Source of the DNA: an uncultured Aquimarina sp.
GTDB lineage: Bacteria; Bacteroidota; Bacteroidia; Flavobacteriales; Flavobacteriaceae
Direction of reading: 5' to 3'
Assembly: GCA_947503835.1 (NCBI GenBank)
Contig: CANNFM010000004.1
Coordinates: 124,001 to 188,000 of the forward strand
DNA length: 64,000 nucleotides
A program made the translations under genes and the position numbers. Of the stretch, positions 9,717-18,907 are shown piece by piece (positions within the stretch are counted from its first letter, which is position 1; every line of letters begins with the position of its first letter). The notes below the pieces were generated by a model. That model saw nothing but the letters and a program-made list of their open reading frames with translations. It was not told where the DNA came from and made no database searches.

Positions 9717-10100
9717 ATGCAACGAATGAAAATTACCGCCGGTCATCAACAGGCAATGCCTTATATAGTCGTTAAAGAAGCCGAAGCTTTTATTGATTTC
9801 ATACGTAAAATCTTTAATGCTCAAGAAATGATTCGCAAACTAGATACCGATCAAAGAATACAACATTCTGAAATTAAGATTGGGGACAGTACAATTCTTC
9901 TCGCAGAGGCGACCAAAAACTATCCTTCTCATCCGGGGTCTATGTATGTATATGTGCAAGATACCGATCATACCTACTACCAAGCCATAGAAGCCGGGGC
10001 AATATCATTAATGGAACCCATGGCGGAAGACCATGGCTCCCGAGGAGCCGGTTTTCAAGATCCTTTTGGGAACACATGGTGGATTGCTACTTTGAATTAG
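9717..10100 (+). CDS. VOC-superfamily (PhnB-like glyoxalase fold) protein
   Basis: A 127-residue protein of two beta-alpha-beta-beta-beta modules. AMPYIVVKEAEAFIDFIRKIF is the first module, and GAGFQDPFGNTWWIATLN is the diagnostic C-terminal strand. Members bind a metal and act as lyases, dioxygenases or antibiotic-binding proteins; the substrate is not predictable here. The start is 9717 or 9726 (MKITAGHQQ); sequence upstream holds the promoter and the previous gene's terminator. The stop overlaps the convergent peroxidase stop by three bases within TTAG. Confidence 0.85.
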   Translation: MQRMKITAGHQQAMPYIVVKEAEAFIDFIRKIFNAQEMIRKLDTDQRIQHSEIKIGDSTILLAEATKNYPSHPGSMYVYVQDTDHTYYQAIEAGAISLMEPMAEDHGSRGAGFQDPFGNTWWIATLN

Positions 10101-11497
10101 TCACATCCCAAATCTACTCTGGATATCGGATCATTATTGGGGAAACAAAATCCAGAATTTATTGTAACAGGGGCATATCTTACCAGATTAGGATCTCTCA
10201 ACCCGTTCTCAATAAACAAAGTAAGGTTGTTTAACTGGTTTTCTGTTAATGCTCTTATGTTTCCAAACTGCTTAGCCAATCTTTCTAGAGGGACCTCTGT
10301 ATTTTGAGGAACTCCATTAATTTTATATACGATCACATCTTTAACAGAAGTAAATGTCCCGCCATGACCAAAAAACCCATTATCAACAAGATTATATAAA
10401 GTAGGTGTTTTAAATTTATAATAATCTTTTTGTTTATTGGTAAAACCCCCTCTTCCTTTTTTGACGGTTTCAAAATTTACATTTCCTAATACAATTGCTT
10501 TATCAGAATTATCAAAATCACCCATCCCAAAAGCATGGAACTTTTTATCATTTAAAGCAGGACCTGTATGGCATTTATAACATTTTCCTTTGCCAAAAAA
10601 TATTCTTGCTCCTCTTTTTTCTTTATTAGTAAGGGCTGTAAAATCTCCTTTTAACCATTTTTGCCAAGGAGATTGATTTGGCAAAACAGTTCTTTCATAG
10701 ACAGCAATTGCTAATGCTGCATTTTGTGTAGTATATCTTTCTTCTTTTGGTATATCAGGAAAAGCACTATTAAACATTCTTTTGTAATCAAAAATTCTTG
10801 TGAACTTTTTATCAATTAATAATCTATGAACACCTTGTCCCTTTATAGCTTGTACCTCTACACCTTGAAATCCTAAAAAATTCTCTGGAATATTCGTCCA
10901 GTTGGCTTCGGTACCTGCATTTGTTCCCGTGCCTCCAAACTGGCCATTCCAAAGCATTACATCTTGATATGCAACATTTAATATCGTTGGGGAACGAAGT
11001 GGTTGTATATCTACAGAATCCAATGGAACATTTGGGTTGATAATCCTACTGTTACCATTAATCCCAAATCCTAGGCCAGATTCACCAATACCTTGTCTAG
11101 TGCCAGAACTAAATCCTGCAGCTGCATGATGACAGGAAGCACAAGAATAGGTAGCTTTCATCTCCTGAGTCTTAGGATTTCCTCCTGTTGCGGTTTCATG
11201 AAATAGAAGTTGCCCTAATTCTACCTTGTTTTTTGTAATAGGGTTTAATGGGTCTTGGGGGATGTTAGCATAGTCATCACTGTCTGGTAGTATAAAAAAG
11301 GAAACGCCTAAACCATCTGTTACACTATCTAATCTTTGTAATAGTTTTAGATCCAGCTCTGTCATATTAGTAATGTCTGGGTATGAATTCGAAACATTGA
11401 AACCATCTAGTTTCGTATCTGAATGTATCAAAACATAGTCATCATTTTCACAAGACATTAAAACTAAGATCAGGATAAAAAAGTAGCTTTTTTTCAT
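10097..11497 (-). CDS. Di-heme cytochrome c peroxidase family lipoprotein
   Basis: A 466-residue lipoprotein (lipobox ending at Cys16, LVLMSC) with two c-type heme sites, CASCH (Cys119-His123) and CYKCH (Cys306-His310). This is the two-heme layout of bacterial cytochrome c peroxidase/MauG relatives, which reduce hydrogen peroxide with electrons from cytochromes or oxidise a partner. The region before the first heme contains KVELGQLLFHETATGG, typical of the family. It should face the periplasm or be anchored at the outer membrane. It is flanked by a 420-base gap upstream and the convergent VOC gene downstream. Confidence 0.88.
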   Translation of the reverse strand: MKKSYFFILILVLMSCENDDYVLIHSDTKLDGFNVSNSYPDITNMTELDLKLLQRLDSVTDGLGVSFFILPDSDDYANIPQDPLNPITKNKVELGQLLFHETATGGNPKTQEMKATYSCASCHHAAAGFSSGTRQGIGESGLGFGINGNSRIINPNVPLDSVDIQPLRSPTILNVAYQDVMLWNGQFGGTGTNAGTEANWTNIPENFLGFQGVEVQAIKGQGVHRLLIDKKFTRIFDYKRMFNSAFPDIPKEERYTTQNAALAIAVYERTVLPNQSPWQKWLKGDFTALTNKEKRGARIFFGKGKCYKCHTGPALNDKKFHAFGMGDFDNSDKAIVLGNVNFETVKKGRGGFTNKQKDYYKFKTPTLYNLVDNGFFGHGGTFTSVKDVIVYKINGVPQNTEVPLERLAKQFGNIRALTENQLNNLTLFIENGLRDPNLVRYAPVTINSGFCFPNNDPISRVDLGCD

Positions 11498-11917
11498 TTA
11501 AAAAATTTTAAATTATACAATCTATTTTGAAACTGAAAGACTATTTTTTACTAGGTACTCTTTTTATAAGTATAAATGAGCTTTTTTAAGTTGGTAATAT
11601 TCTAAAGATATGTTAAAAATCCGACAAAAAACCTACTTAAAGGATAACCCGTATTTATTTTGTGTAAATACGGTTGTTTTTTACTGTTTAAATAGGGAAG
11701 ATTTATTTCTATGACTTTAATTTACAGGAAATTATAACTCATTATTTAATTTTAAATCAAGAATAAGTAAGCCTGTATAACTAATATATTGAGTATATAT
11801 TCAATTTCAGTTATGTTAACAGAAAATTAAAGATGCTTATTAAATGACAGGTTTCTTAAGTTTTTGATTATTAATTATTTGTAAGAAATAGACTATTTGT
11901 TAATTGTTAATATAACA
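11498..11917. other. Gene-free stretch with an orphan hairpin
   Basis: This 420-base, very A+T-rich gap lies between the peroxidase start and the brnQ stop, both minus strand. I see no convincing coding frame. Its only clear structure is the plus-strand terminator-like hairpin listed separately. The peroxidase promoter must lie near 11500-11580, but I find no clean TTG/TAnnTTTG pair. Confidence 0.6.
11649..11682 (+). terminator. Orphan terminator-like hairpin
   Basis: Nine-base perfect stem CCGTATTTA / TAAATACGG with a seven-base loop followed by TTGTTTTTT, so it is oriented to stop plus-strand transcription. No plus-strand gene lies upstream: the VOC gene ends 1.5 kb away and faces the peroxidase gene. 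It may end an unannotated plus-strand RNA, or antisense transcription. Confidence 0.55.
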
Positions 11918-13207
11918 TCAAACTGCCCTAGTGTTCTTATTTCTTACGGCAATCAAATTCAGAATAACCAAAGTGATCAACACCGGTATTAGCCAGGCAA
12001 GACTATATTCTCCTAAGGGAAGAATATCTAAAACCGGAGTAACGACTTCTCGCATCCCTAATGAACCTAAAAAATCAGGGATACTAAATAGTATCGTCAC
12101 AATAACAACAGCTCTAAAAACCATAGGCGAAGTAAGCTTATCGGGTAAAATATTTAAGAGGATCAAAACAATGGTAATGGGATAAATAAACATTAACGCA
12201 GGTACGGCTACATTAATGATGTAGTGTACATCAAATTGTCCCATAAGAACGCCTAGTACACAACCAATAATTGCGGTAATAAAATATGCTTTTTGAGAAT
12301 CCCCGAAGACCCCCTTCATAAAATCGGCTGTACCGGTTACAATACCTACGGCAGTAGTAAAACAAGCCAGTCCAACCAATATGCTTAAGAATACTTTGCC
12401 TATGTTGCCAAGAGTTTTTAAACTCATTTCAGACAACAATTCTGTTCGTGTGATTTCTTTATCAAATTCGGTATTAAATAATGCCCCATTATAGATCATT
12501 CCTGAATAAATAATAAGTAGCCCTATCCCGGCAACGATACCTGATTTTATGATCAAGTTTCGATTTCTTTCAAAATTATCTTCCCCTTTAAGTTTTAATG
12601 AAATTATAATCACACCACCTACCACTACAGCTCCTATGGCATCAAAGGTTTGATACCCTTCTAACAACCCACTAATTACTGGTGTTTGAAAATCTGAAGG
12701 ACCGATAAGAGGAACTTCTGTAGAAAAAACTCCAATACAGATAATACTAAGAACAACAATAAATATGATAGGAGAAAGAAATTTCCCCAATAGTCCTAAA
12801 ATCTTAGATCGGTTAATCACGAAAAGGAATACGAATGCAAAGTAAATGCTACTGGTTAACAAGGCACTTGTACCAAAAAAAGGCTGAATAGCAATCTCAT
12901 GAGTCACCGACGCCGTTCTGGGTGAAGGTAATCCAATCGATATAATATACACTAATAAGCAATATACAAGGCTAAAACCAGGAGATACTTTCTTTGCAAA
13001 ATCCAGCATTGTGCCTTGTAATCTAGCATGAGCAAAAATCCCTAGTAACGGTATGATTACAGCCGAAATAACAAAACCCAGGGCTACCAAAAACCATGCA
13101 TCACCAGCTTTCAAACCCAGAAGTGGCGGAAGCATAAGGTTTCCTGCTCCAAAAAACATAGAAAATAACGCAAATCCTGCGACGAAAGTTTCTTTATTAA
13201 ATCTCAT
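11918..13207 (-). CDS. brnQ: Branched-chain amino acid transporter, LIVCS family
   Basis: A 429-residue, about twelve-helix inner-membrane symporter for Leu/Ile/Val coupled to a cation. The N-terminal signature FALFSMFFGAGNLMLPP and the SIGLPSPRTASVTHEIA segment are characteristic of BrnQ. Length is typical. The start codon is only 37 bases from that of the divergent hydrolase gene, and no terminator is evident beyond its stop. Confidence 0.94.
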   Translation of the reverse strand: MRFNKETFVAGFALFSMFFGAGNLMLPPLLGLKAGDAWFLVALGFVISAVIIPLLGIFAHARLQGTMLDFAKKVSPGFSLVYCLLVYIISIGLPSPRTASVTHEIAIQPFFGTSALLTSSIYFAFVFLFVINRSKILGLLGKFLSPIIFIVVLSIICIGVFSTEVPLIGPSDFQTPVISGLLEGYQTFDAIGAVVVGGVIIISLKLKGEDNFERNRNLIIKSGIVAGIGLLIIYSGMIYNGALFNTEFDKEITRTELLSEMSLKTLGNIGKVFLSILVGLACFTTAVGIVTGTADFMKGVFGDSQKAYFITAIIGCVLGVLMGQFDVHYIINVAVPALMFIYPITIVLILLNILPDKLTSPMVFRAVVIVTILFSIPDFLGSLGMREVVTPVLDILPLGEYSLAWLIPVLITLVILNLIAVRNKNTRAV

Positions 13208-13244
13208 TTAGTTAGGTTTATGTGCCTAAAAATAAAATTTCAAA

Positions 13245-14048
13245 ATGATATTATCATACAAAGGAATCAAAATAAATTATAACACTGTAGGAAAAGGGGC
13301 TCCCGTGGTTTTTTTACATGGGTTTTTAGAGAATTCTACGATGTGGGAAGAAACAATTCTCTATTTTTCTGATTATTACCATTGTGTTTCTATTGATTTG
13401 CTAGGTCATGGGGATACCGAATGTTTGGGATATATTCACTCTATGGAAGATATGGCTATTGCCGTAAAAGCCGTTTTAGATCATTTAGAAATTTCTAATG
13501 CAGCTTTAATCGGTCACTCAATGGGAGGATATACTGCATTGGCTTTTGTAGACCTTTTTCCTGATATAGTTTTGGGATTAGTACTGCTTAATTCTACGTC
13601 TTTTCCCGATAATGAAGAACGAAAACTAAATCGTACACGAGCTATCGATATCGTGAAGAAAAACCCCAATGCATATACGAGTATGGCAATAGCAAATCTA
13701 TTTGCAGAAAAAAACCAATCTATCTTTGTAAATGAAATAAAGCAGATTAAAAATCAGGCCTCAAAAACTTCTTTACAAGGAATTATCTCGGCGTTAGAAG
13801 GCATGAAAATACGAAAGGACAGGACCTCTATTTTGAATACTCTTGAAGCACCTAAAATAATCTTTGCCGGAGAATTAGATCCGGTACTGGATTACGCTCA
13901 AAGCCTCAAAGAAGCAGAGCAATGTAAAACAGATCTAATTACTCTGGGCGGGGGGCATATGTCTTACATAGAAAATAAAGAAGAACTTTTATCAGGATTA
14001 CAAATATTCTTGAAGCAAATCAAAGAGGAAAAAATCGGTAAACTATAG
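13245..14048 (+). CDS. Alpha/beta hydrolase
   Basis: A 267-residue cytosolic esterase-type hydrolase. The oxyanion motif VVFLHGFLENS is near residues 21-31. Nucleophile Ser92 is in IGHSMGGY, acid Asp212 in GELDPVLD and His238 in GGGHMSY, so the triad is complete. Substrate unknown. Divergent from brnQ. Confidence 0.9.
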   Translation: MILSYKGIKINYNTVGKGAPVVFLHGFLENSTMWEETILYFSDYYHCVSIDLLGHGDTECLGYIHSMEDMAIAVKAVLDHLEISNAALIGHSMGGYTALAFVDLFPDIVLGLVLLNSTSFPDNEERKLNRTRAIDIVKKNPNAYTSMAIANLFAEKNQSIFVNEIKQIKNQASKTSLQGIISALEGMKIRKDRTSILNTLEAPKIIFAGELDPVLDYAQSLKEAEQCKTDLITLGGGHMSYIENKEELLSGLQIFLKQIKEEKIGKL

Positions 14049-14221
14049 ATAAAATACATTTTTACAGGTTAAAAAACCGATTAAAAGGCTTTTTTTAGTT
14101 AAAATTCGACTATTAAAGACATTTTTTTCTTACAAAAGGAGGGTAATTACAAAAAAAATATTATTATTGTATTGATAATGAACATGTAACACTCGTCTAT
14201 GAACTAATACCCCAGAAAAAA

Positions 14222-14491
14222 ATGAAAAAATCTACCCCACGCTCTACCTTTTCTTTCTCAAAAATCTACTGCTCTCTATTTGGTCACGACTATCTTCTTT
14301 CTAAAGATGTTACTCATCATATAAAAGAATATACGTGTGCTCATTGTCGCGAAAAAGCTACTACTAACAGTAGAGGTAGATTAGAAGTGATGACTCCTAA
14401 ATTACAAGAAATTAATAATGCTTTAGCTTCAGTACATGCTAAGAAGATTGAAAGAAATAGAGCTAAAACTGCATTTCAAGCTGCTTCATAA
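14222..14491 (+). CDS. Small protein with a zinc-ribbon-like Cys/His pattern
   Basis: An 89-residue basic protein not assigned to a named family. Cys17, His22, His32/His33 and a CxxC (Cys39-Cys42) could bind one zinc ion. The segment YCSLFGHDYLL followed by YTCAHC resembles small phage- or host-encoded zinc-ribbon proteins of the DUF1660 kind, but the match is loose. The C-terminal half is charged and helical. Its stop abuts the convergent thiL stop with no intervening base, so no dedicated terminator fits between them. Confidence 0.7.
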   Translation: MKKSTPRSTFSFSKIYCSLFGHDYLLSKDVTHHIKEYTCAHCREKATTNSRGRLEVMTPKLQEINNALASVHAKKIERNRAKTAFQAAS

Positions 14492-15538
14492 TTATTCTTT
14501 GATTGGATTCCAACCTTGAGCCTGCAATTCTATTTTTTCATTTGCTCTTGTAACTAACCCTATTCCACTTTTCTTGTCGGTCATATGTCCAATAACGGTA
14601 AGGTTTGGATTCGCTTTAATTTTAGGATAGTCTTCTTGTTTGATTGTAAATAACAATTCGTAATCTTCACCACCATTTAGAGCTACCGTAGTACTATTCA
14701 ATTTAAACTCTTCGCAAACAGAAATTACTGCAGGATCCAAAGGTATTTTTTCTTCATACAAATTTACTCCGACTTTAGATTGCGTACATAGATGTATTAC
14801 TTCAGATGACAAACCATCGCTTATATCAATCATACTTGTTGGTTGTACCTCAAGTGCTTTAAGAAGCCCTGAGATATCTTTTCTTGCCTCGGGTTTAAGT
14901 TGTCTCTCGATAAGATATGCATATTGGTCCAGATCCGGTTGCGAATTTGGATTTACTTCAAACACTTGCTTTTCTCTTTCAAGAATCTGAAGCCCCATGT
15001 ATGCTGCTCCCAAATCTCCTGTAACCACCAAAAGGTCACTTTCTTTAGCTCCGTTTCGATATACCAAATCATCCTTATCAGCATAACCAACAGCAGTAAT
15101 ACTAATAATTAATCCTGTGGTTGATGAGGTTGTATCACCTCCTACCACATCTACATTATACATCTTGGCGGCAGTCTCTATTCCTGCATATAATTCTTCT
15201 AAAGCCTCCAAAGGAAACCTATTGGATACTGCAATAGAAATGGTGATCTGACTTGCTATTGCATTCATTGCATACACATCAGATAGGTTTACCATAACTG
15301 CTTTATATCCTAAATGTTTTAAAGGAACATAAGCAAGGTCAAAATGCACTCCTTCAATTAATAAATCTGTGGAGAGCACACACTTTTTAGTCTTAAAATC
15401 TAAAACAGCCGCATCATCTCCTATCCCCAAATCAGTAGTTTTTTGCTTAATCTCAAAACTTTTGGTCAAATGATTAATAAGTCCAAATTCTCCCAATTCG
15501 GATATCTGTGTCTTCGATGTATTTTTATCTTCAATCAT
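14492..15538 (-). CDS. thiL: Thiamine-monophosphate kinase
   Basis: Phosphorylates thiamine monophosphate to the cofactor thiamine diphosphate; cytosolic. The 348-residue protein shows GEFGLINHLTK, the ATP/Mg site GIGDDAAVLD, the STDLLIEGVHFDL motif, GGDTTSS, and a C-terminal GGEDYELLFT. The start at 15538 (MIEDKNTSKTQ) fits the family and lies just downstream of a TACCTTTG promoter element. A further in-frame ATG at 15565 is upstream of that element and is unlikely to be transcribed. Confidence 0.95.
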   Translation of the reverse strand: MIEDKNTSKTQISELGEFGLINHLTKSFEIKQKTTDLGIGDDAAVLDFKTKKCVLSTDLLIEGVHFDLAYVPLKHLGYKAVMVNLSDVYAMNAIASQITISIAVSNRFPLEALEELYAGIETAAKMYNVDVVGGDTTSSTTGLIISITAVGYADKDDLVYRNGAKESDLLVVTGDLGAAYMGLQILEREKQVFEVNPNSQPDLDQYAYLIERQLKPEARKDISGLLKALEVQPTSMIDISDGLSSEVIHLCTQSKVGVNLYEEKIPLDPAVISVCEEFKLNSTTVALNGGEDYELLFTIKQEDYPKIKANPNLTVIGHMTDKKSGIGLVTRANEKIELQAQGWNPIKE

Positions 15539-15542
15539 TTTG

Positions 15543-15550
15543 CAAAGGTA
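15543..15550 (-). promoter_or_regulatory. -7 promoter element of thiL
   Basis: Read on the minus strand this is TACCTTTG, a full match to TAnnTTTG. It ends four bases before the thiL start codon, so the transcript should have essentially no leader. No ideal TTG partner is visible. Confidence 0.55.
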
Positions 15551-15667
15551 ATTGATCATAATCAATTGACCTTATTTCACGAGGGCATTATATGTTTTAT
15601 AACTTTTATCTATTTACATATATGTTAGATTAATGTTAGGTTTCGTGTATAAAATCTACTTATGTAG

Positions 15668-15675
15668 TATATTTG
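15668..15675 (+). promoter_or_regulatory. -7 promoter element of the suf operon
   Basis: TATATTTG matches TAnnTTTG and ends 35 bases before the sufA-like start codon. A TTTCG at 15641-15645 is the nearest upstream element at roughly the right distance but is not a good TTG. It is back-to-back with the thiL promoter. Confidence 0.5.
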
Positions 15676-15710
15676 CATTTCATTTAGAATTAATCTATTT
15701 ATAAAGAAGC

Positions 15711-16040
15711 ATGATTAAGGTATCAGACATAGCAAAAAGTAAGGTCGTTGAATTGATGAGTGAAGATGGATATAATGCTACTACCGATTATGTACGCGTT
15801 GGTGTAAAAAGCGGTGGTTGCTCTGGTTTGTCTTATGATTTAAAGTTTGACAAAACACATGAAGAAGAAGACAAGGTCTTTGAAGATAATGGTGTAAAAA
15901 TCATTGTGGATAAGAAAAGTTTTTTATACCTCATCGGGACAACTTTAGAATATTCGGGAGGTTTAAATGGTACTGGTTTTGTATTTAATAACCCCAACGC
16001 TAGCAGAACTTGTGGTTGCGGAGAAAGTTTTTCACTTTAA
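15711..16040 (+). CDS. HesB/IscA-type iron-sulfur assembly protein (SufA-like)
   Basis: A 109-residue A-type carrier that receives clusters from the SUF scaffold and passes them to client enzymes. The three conserved Cys positions are present: one in KSGGCSGLSYDL and two in the C-terminal CGCGESFSL. It is the first gene of the suf operon, with a promoter element just upstream and sufB 46 bases downstream. The symbol is left blank because IscA and SufA cannot be separated by eye; the context favours sufA. Confidence 0.93.
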   Translation: MIKVSDIAKSKVVELMSEDGYNATTDYVRVGVKSGGCSGLSYDLKFDKTHEEEDKVFEDNGVKIIVDKKSFLYLIGTTLEYSGGLNGTGFVFNNPNASRTCGCGESFSL

Positions 16041-16086
16041 TTGATAAAAAAAGAGGTCCCGAATTAACTTTTTTGGGATAAAGAAG

Positions 16087-17532
16087 ATGGCATATACTGA
16101 AGACGATTTAAAGAAAGAATTAGAAACCAAAGAATATGAGTACGGATTTTATACTGATATAGAATCTGATACTTTTCCTGTGGGTCTTAATGAAAATATA
16201 GTTCGAGCAATTTCTAAGAAAAAAGAAGAGCCCGAATGGATGACAGAATGGAGGTTAGAAGCTTTTCGTGCTTGGAAACAAATGGAAGAGCCCGAATGGG
16301 CAAATGTAAGATATGAAAAACCTAACTTTCAGAATATTTCTTACTATTCTGCACCAAACAAAAAACCAAAATACAATAGTATTGATGAGGTTGATCCCGA
16401 GTTATTAGATACTTTTAAAAGGCTTGGAATTTCTTTAGATGAACAAAAGAAATTGGCAGGCGTTGCTGTCGATATTGTAATGGATTCTGTATCTGTAGCC
16501 ACTACTTTTAAAGAAACACTTGCAGAAAAAGGAATTATATTCTGTTCAATTTCTGAAGCCATTCAAGAGCATCCCGAATTGGTCAAAAAGTATATCGGAA
16601 GTGTGGTCCCTCGGAAAGATAATTTTTATGCAGCATTAAATTCTGCTGTTTTTAGTGATGGTTCTTTCTGTTATATTCCAAAGGGAGTTCGTTGCCCGAT
16701 GGAATTATCAACGTATTTTAGAATTAATCAGGCGGGGACTGGTCAGTTCGAACGCACATTGGTAATTGCCGATCAAGGTAGTTATGTAAGTTACCTCGAA
16801 GGGTGTACAGCCCCATCTCGTGATGAGAACCAATTACATGCCGCTGTTGTAGAATTAATAGCACTTGATGATGCCGAAATAAAATATTCTACAGTACAAA
16901 ATTGGTATCCTGGTAATGCTGAAGGAAAAGGTGGTGTTTATAATTTTGTAACGAAACGAGGAATTTGTGAAACTAATGCTAAAATTTCTTGGACTCAGGT
17001 AGAAACTGGGTCAGCAGTAACCTGGAAATATCCATCTTGCGTGCTTAAAGGAGATAACTCTGTAGGAGAATTTTATTCTATAGCGGTTACCAATAATTTT
17101 CAACAAGCAGATACCGGTACAAAAATGATTCACTTAGGCAAAAACACCAAAAGTACAATCATTTCTAAGGGTATTTCTGCAGGAAAATCACAAAACAGCT
17201 ATAGAGGATTAGTACAAATAAATAGCAGAGCAACAAATGCGCGCAATTTTTCACAATGTGATTCGCTATTGATGGGCAATGAATGTGGCGCTCATACGTT
17301 TCCTTATATAGAAGCAAAAAATAAAACTGCTCAAATAGAACATGAAGCTACTACTAGCAAAATAGGTGAAGATCAAATTTTTTACTGTAATCAACGTGGT
17401 ATTGATACCGAAAAGGCTATTGCTTTGATTGTTAATGGTTTTAGTAAAGAAGTGTTGAATAAATTACCTATGGAGTTTGCTGTAGAGGCTCAAAAACTTT
17501 TGGAGATTTCTCTTGAAGGTTCTGTTGGATAA
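16087..17532 (+). CDS. sufB: Fe-S cluster assembly scaffold subunit SufB
   Basis: The 481-residue SufB subunit of the SufBCD complex, which assembles clusters using sulfur delivered by SufS-SufE. The N-terminal region ([20 protein letters not shown]) and the beta-helix core are typical, with [21 protein letters not shown] and the C-terminal [21 protein letters not shown] present. It shares the operon with the upstream A-type carrier. The usual next gene, sufC, is displaced by two lipoprotein genes. Confidence 0.97.
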   Translation: MAYTEDDLKKELETKEYEYGFYTDIESDTFPVGLNENIVRAISKKKEEPEWMTEWRLEAFRAWKQMEEPEWANVRYEKPNFQNISYYSAPNKKPKYNSIDEVDPELLDTFKRLGISLDEQKKLAGVAVDIVMDSVSVATTFKETLAEKGIIFCSISEAIQEHPELVKKYIGSVVPRKDNFYAALNSAVFSDGSFCYIPKGVRCPMELSTYFRINQAGTGQFERTLVIADQGSYVSYLEGCTAPSRDENQLHAAVVELIALDDAEIKYSTVQNWYPGNAEGKGGVYNFVTKRGICETNAKISWTQVETGSAVTWKYPSCVLKGDNSVGEFYSIAVTNNFQQADTGTKMIHLGKNTKSTIISKGISAGKSQNSYRGLVQINSRATNARNFSQCDSLLMGNECGAHTFPYIEAKNKTAQIEHEATTSKIGEDQIFYCNQRGIDTEKAIALIVNGFSKEVLNKLPMEFAVEAQKLLEISLEGSVG

Positions 17533-17556
17533 CTAATAAACATCAAATCAACATTA

Positions 17557-17952
17557 ATGAAACAACCATTTCTTCTCATTGCCCTCAGCCTAATACTTTT
17601 TTGTTGTAAAACCGAAAACAAAAATGATGACCCTAACCTAATTCGAGGTGAATTTATTCTCATTGATGATGCGGCGGTTATAAAAGGTAAAGACTTCATC
17701 TATGGAGTTGTAATTGACGAAATTACTCGCGAATTAGCCCAGAAAGTAGCCCCTTTACAGAGGGAAGAATATGATATGGTTCCTGTGGTTATAAAGGGAA
17801 TTATTAAGCCAAATCCCGAACAAGGTTGGGAAGAAATTATAGAAATAAAAGAAATTATTGGAGTAAGTGCACCAACATCTGAGTTGCCAACAAAAATAAA
17901 ATCTTCTGATACAGAAGAAGGCTCTAATGAATCTCAAAATGAGGAAAATTAA
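17557..17952 (+). CDS. Hypothetical lipoprotein inside the suf operon
   Basis: A 131-residue protein with a lipoprotein signal (LSLILFCC, Cys16/Cys17), a compact beta-rich middle (GEFILIDDAAVIKGKDFIYGVVIDE...) and an acidic, Ser/Glu-rich tail. I do not recognise the family. It begins 24 bases after sufB and shares its orientation, so it is probably co-transcribed. A lipid-anchored envelope protein has no obvious part in cytosolic cluster assembly, so it may only be a passenger. Confidence 0.78.
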   Translation: MKQPFLLIALSLILFCCKTENKNDDPNLIRGEFILIDDAAVIKGKDFIYGVVIDEITRELAQKVAPLQREEYDMVPVVIKGIIKPNPEQGWEEIIEIKEIIGVSAPTSELPTKIKSSDTEEGSNESQNEEN

Positions 17953-18025
17953 TACATCAATTATCACTGAAAAAAGAAGTCCAGATGGTTTCGCTGAATT
18001 TTCAGATCATTAATTATAAACTAAA

Positions 18026-18904
18026 GTGAAAAAAAATATAGCCTTACTGTTTCTCGTTGTAGTCGTTTTTGCATGCAAAGAGATTAAAAAAGAAAGTGCA
18101 GAGACCACGGTTATTTCTGAAGAAGTGAAAAAGCCCGACGTAAAACTTTATACTTTTAACGGAGGTACTGTAATGGTCAATAATTTAGAGCTTTTTTCTC
18201 AAGACACAACCTATCGCGGCCAAACTAAAGAATTTGCTGATGCCTTTTATGTAATTAGTCATCCTAAAGGTAATTTGATGTGGGATGCTGGGCTTCCAGA
18301 AACGTTAGTAGGTCTTCCAGAACCCTTTACGGATCCAAGTGGGGCCTTTACAGTATCACGAAAAGATTCTGTAGTCAATCAATTGAAATCAATAGGGATG
18401 AATATAGGTGATATCAAATATATTGCCTTATCACATTCGCACTTTGATCATACCGGCCATGCAAATACCTTCAAGAAGGCTACATGGTTAGTACAAGAAA
18501 TAGAATATGATTCTATTACGAGTGTAACCAGTCAGAAAACAAATACAGATAACTATAATGCTATAAAAGAGCTAACAAACATCAAAAAACTCAATGGTGA
18601 TTTTGATGTTTTTAATGACGGAAGTGTGGTTATCAAATCTATGCCGGGGCATACTCCTGGGCATCAAGTTTTGTATCTTGATCTAAAAGAACATGGACCG
18701 CTGTTATTATCAGGAGACTTATACCATTTGTATGAAAATAGAGAACACAAAAGAGTCCCTGTTTTTAATTTTGATGTAGATCAAACCTTAAAAAGTATGG
18801 ATAAGTTTGAAGCTTTTGCTAAAGAAAATAATGCAAAAGTCTACTTACAACACCAAAAAGAAGATTTTAATAAAATGCCAAAAGCACCTAAATATTTAAA
18901 TTAA
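18026..18904 (+). CDS. Metallo-beta-lactamase-fold lipoprotein, lactonase-like
   Basis: A 292-residue lipoprotein (lipobox VVFAC, Cys17) starting with GTG. The MBL metal site is intact: H-x-H-x-D-H at His137, His139, Asp141 and His142 (SHSHFDHTGH), a further His in MPGHTPGHQVL, and Asp in LLLSGDLYH. The MWDAGLPE segment and overall order resemble N-acyl-homoserine-lactone lactonases, so quorum quenching or another lactone hydrolysis is possible. The family is broad and the substrate is inferred. It ends three bases before sufC, hence a tight operon link. Confidence 0.85.
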   Translation: MKKNIALLFLVVVVFACKEIKKESAETTVISEEVKKPDVKLYTFNGGTVMVNNLELFSQDTTYRGQTKEFADAFYVISHPKGNLMWDAGLPETLVGLPEPFTDPSGAFTVSRKDSVVNQLKSIGMNIGDIKYIALSHSHFDHTGHANTFKKATWLVQEIEYDSITSVTSQKTNTDNYNAIKELTNIKKLNGDFDVFNDGSVVIKSMPGHTPGHQVLYLDLKEHGPLLLSGDLYHLYENREHKRVPVFNFDVDQTLKSMDKFEAFAKENNAKVYLQHQKEDFNKMPKAPKYLN

Positions 18905-18907
18905 GAG

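Noticed and set aside
18026..18904. Naming the MBL protein as a proven AHL lactonase
   Set aside because: The metal site is generic to the superfamily; substrate cannot be assigned from sequence.
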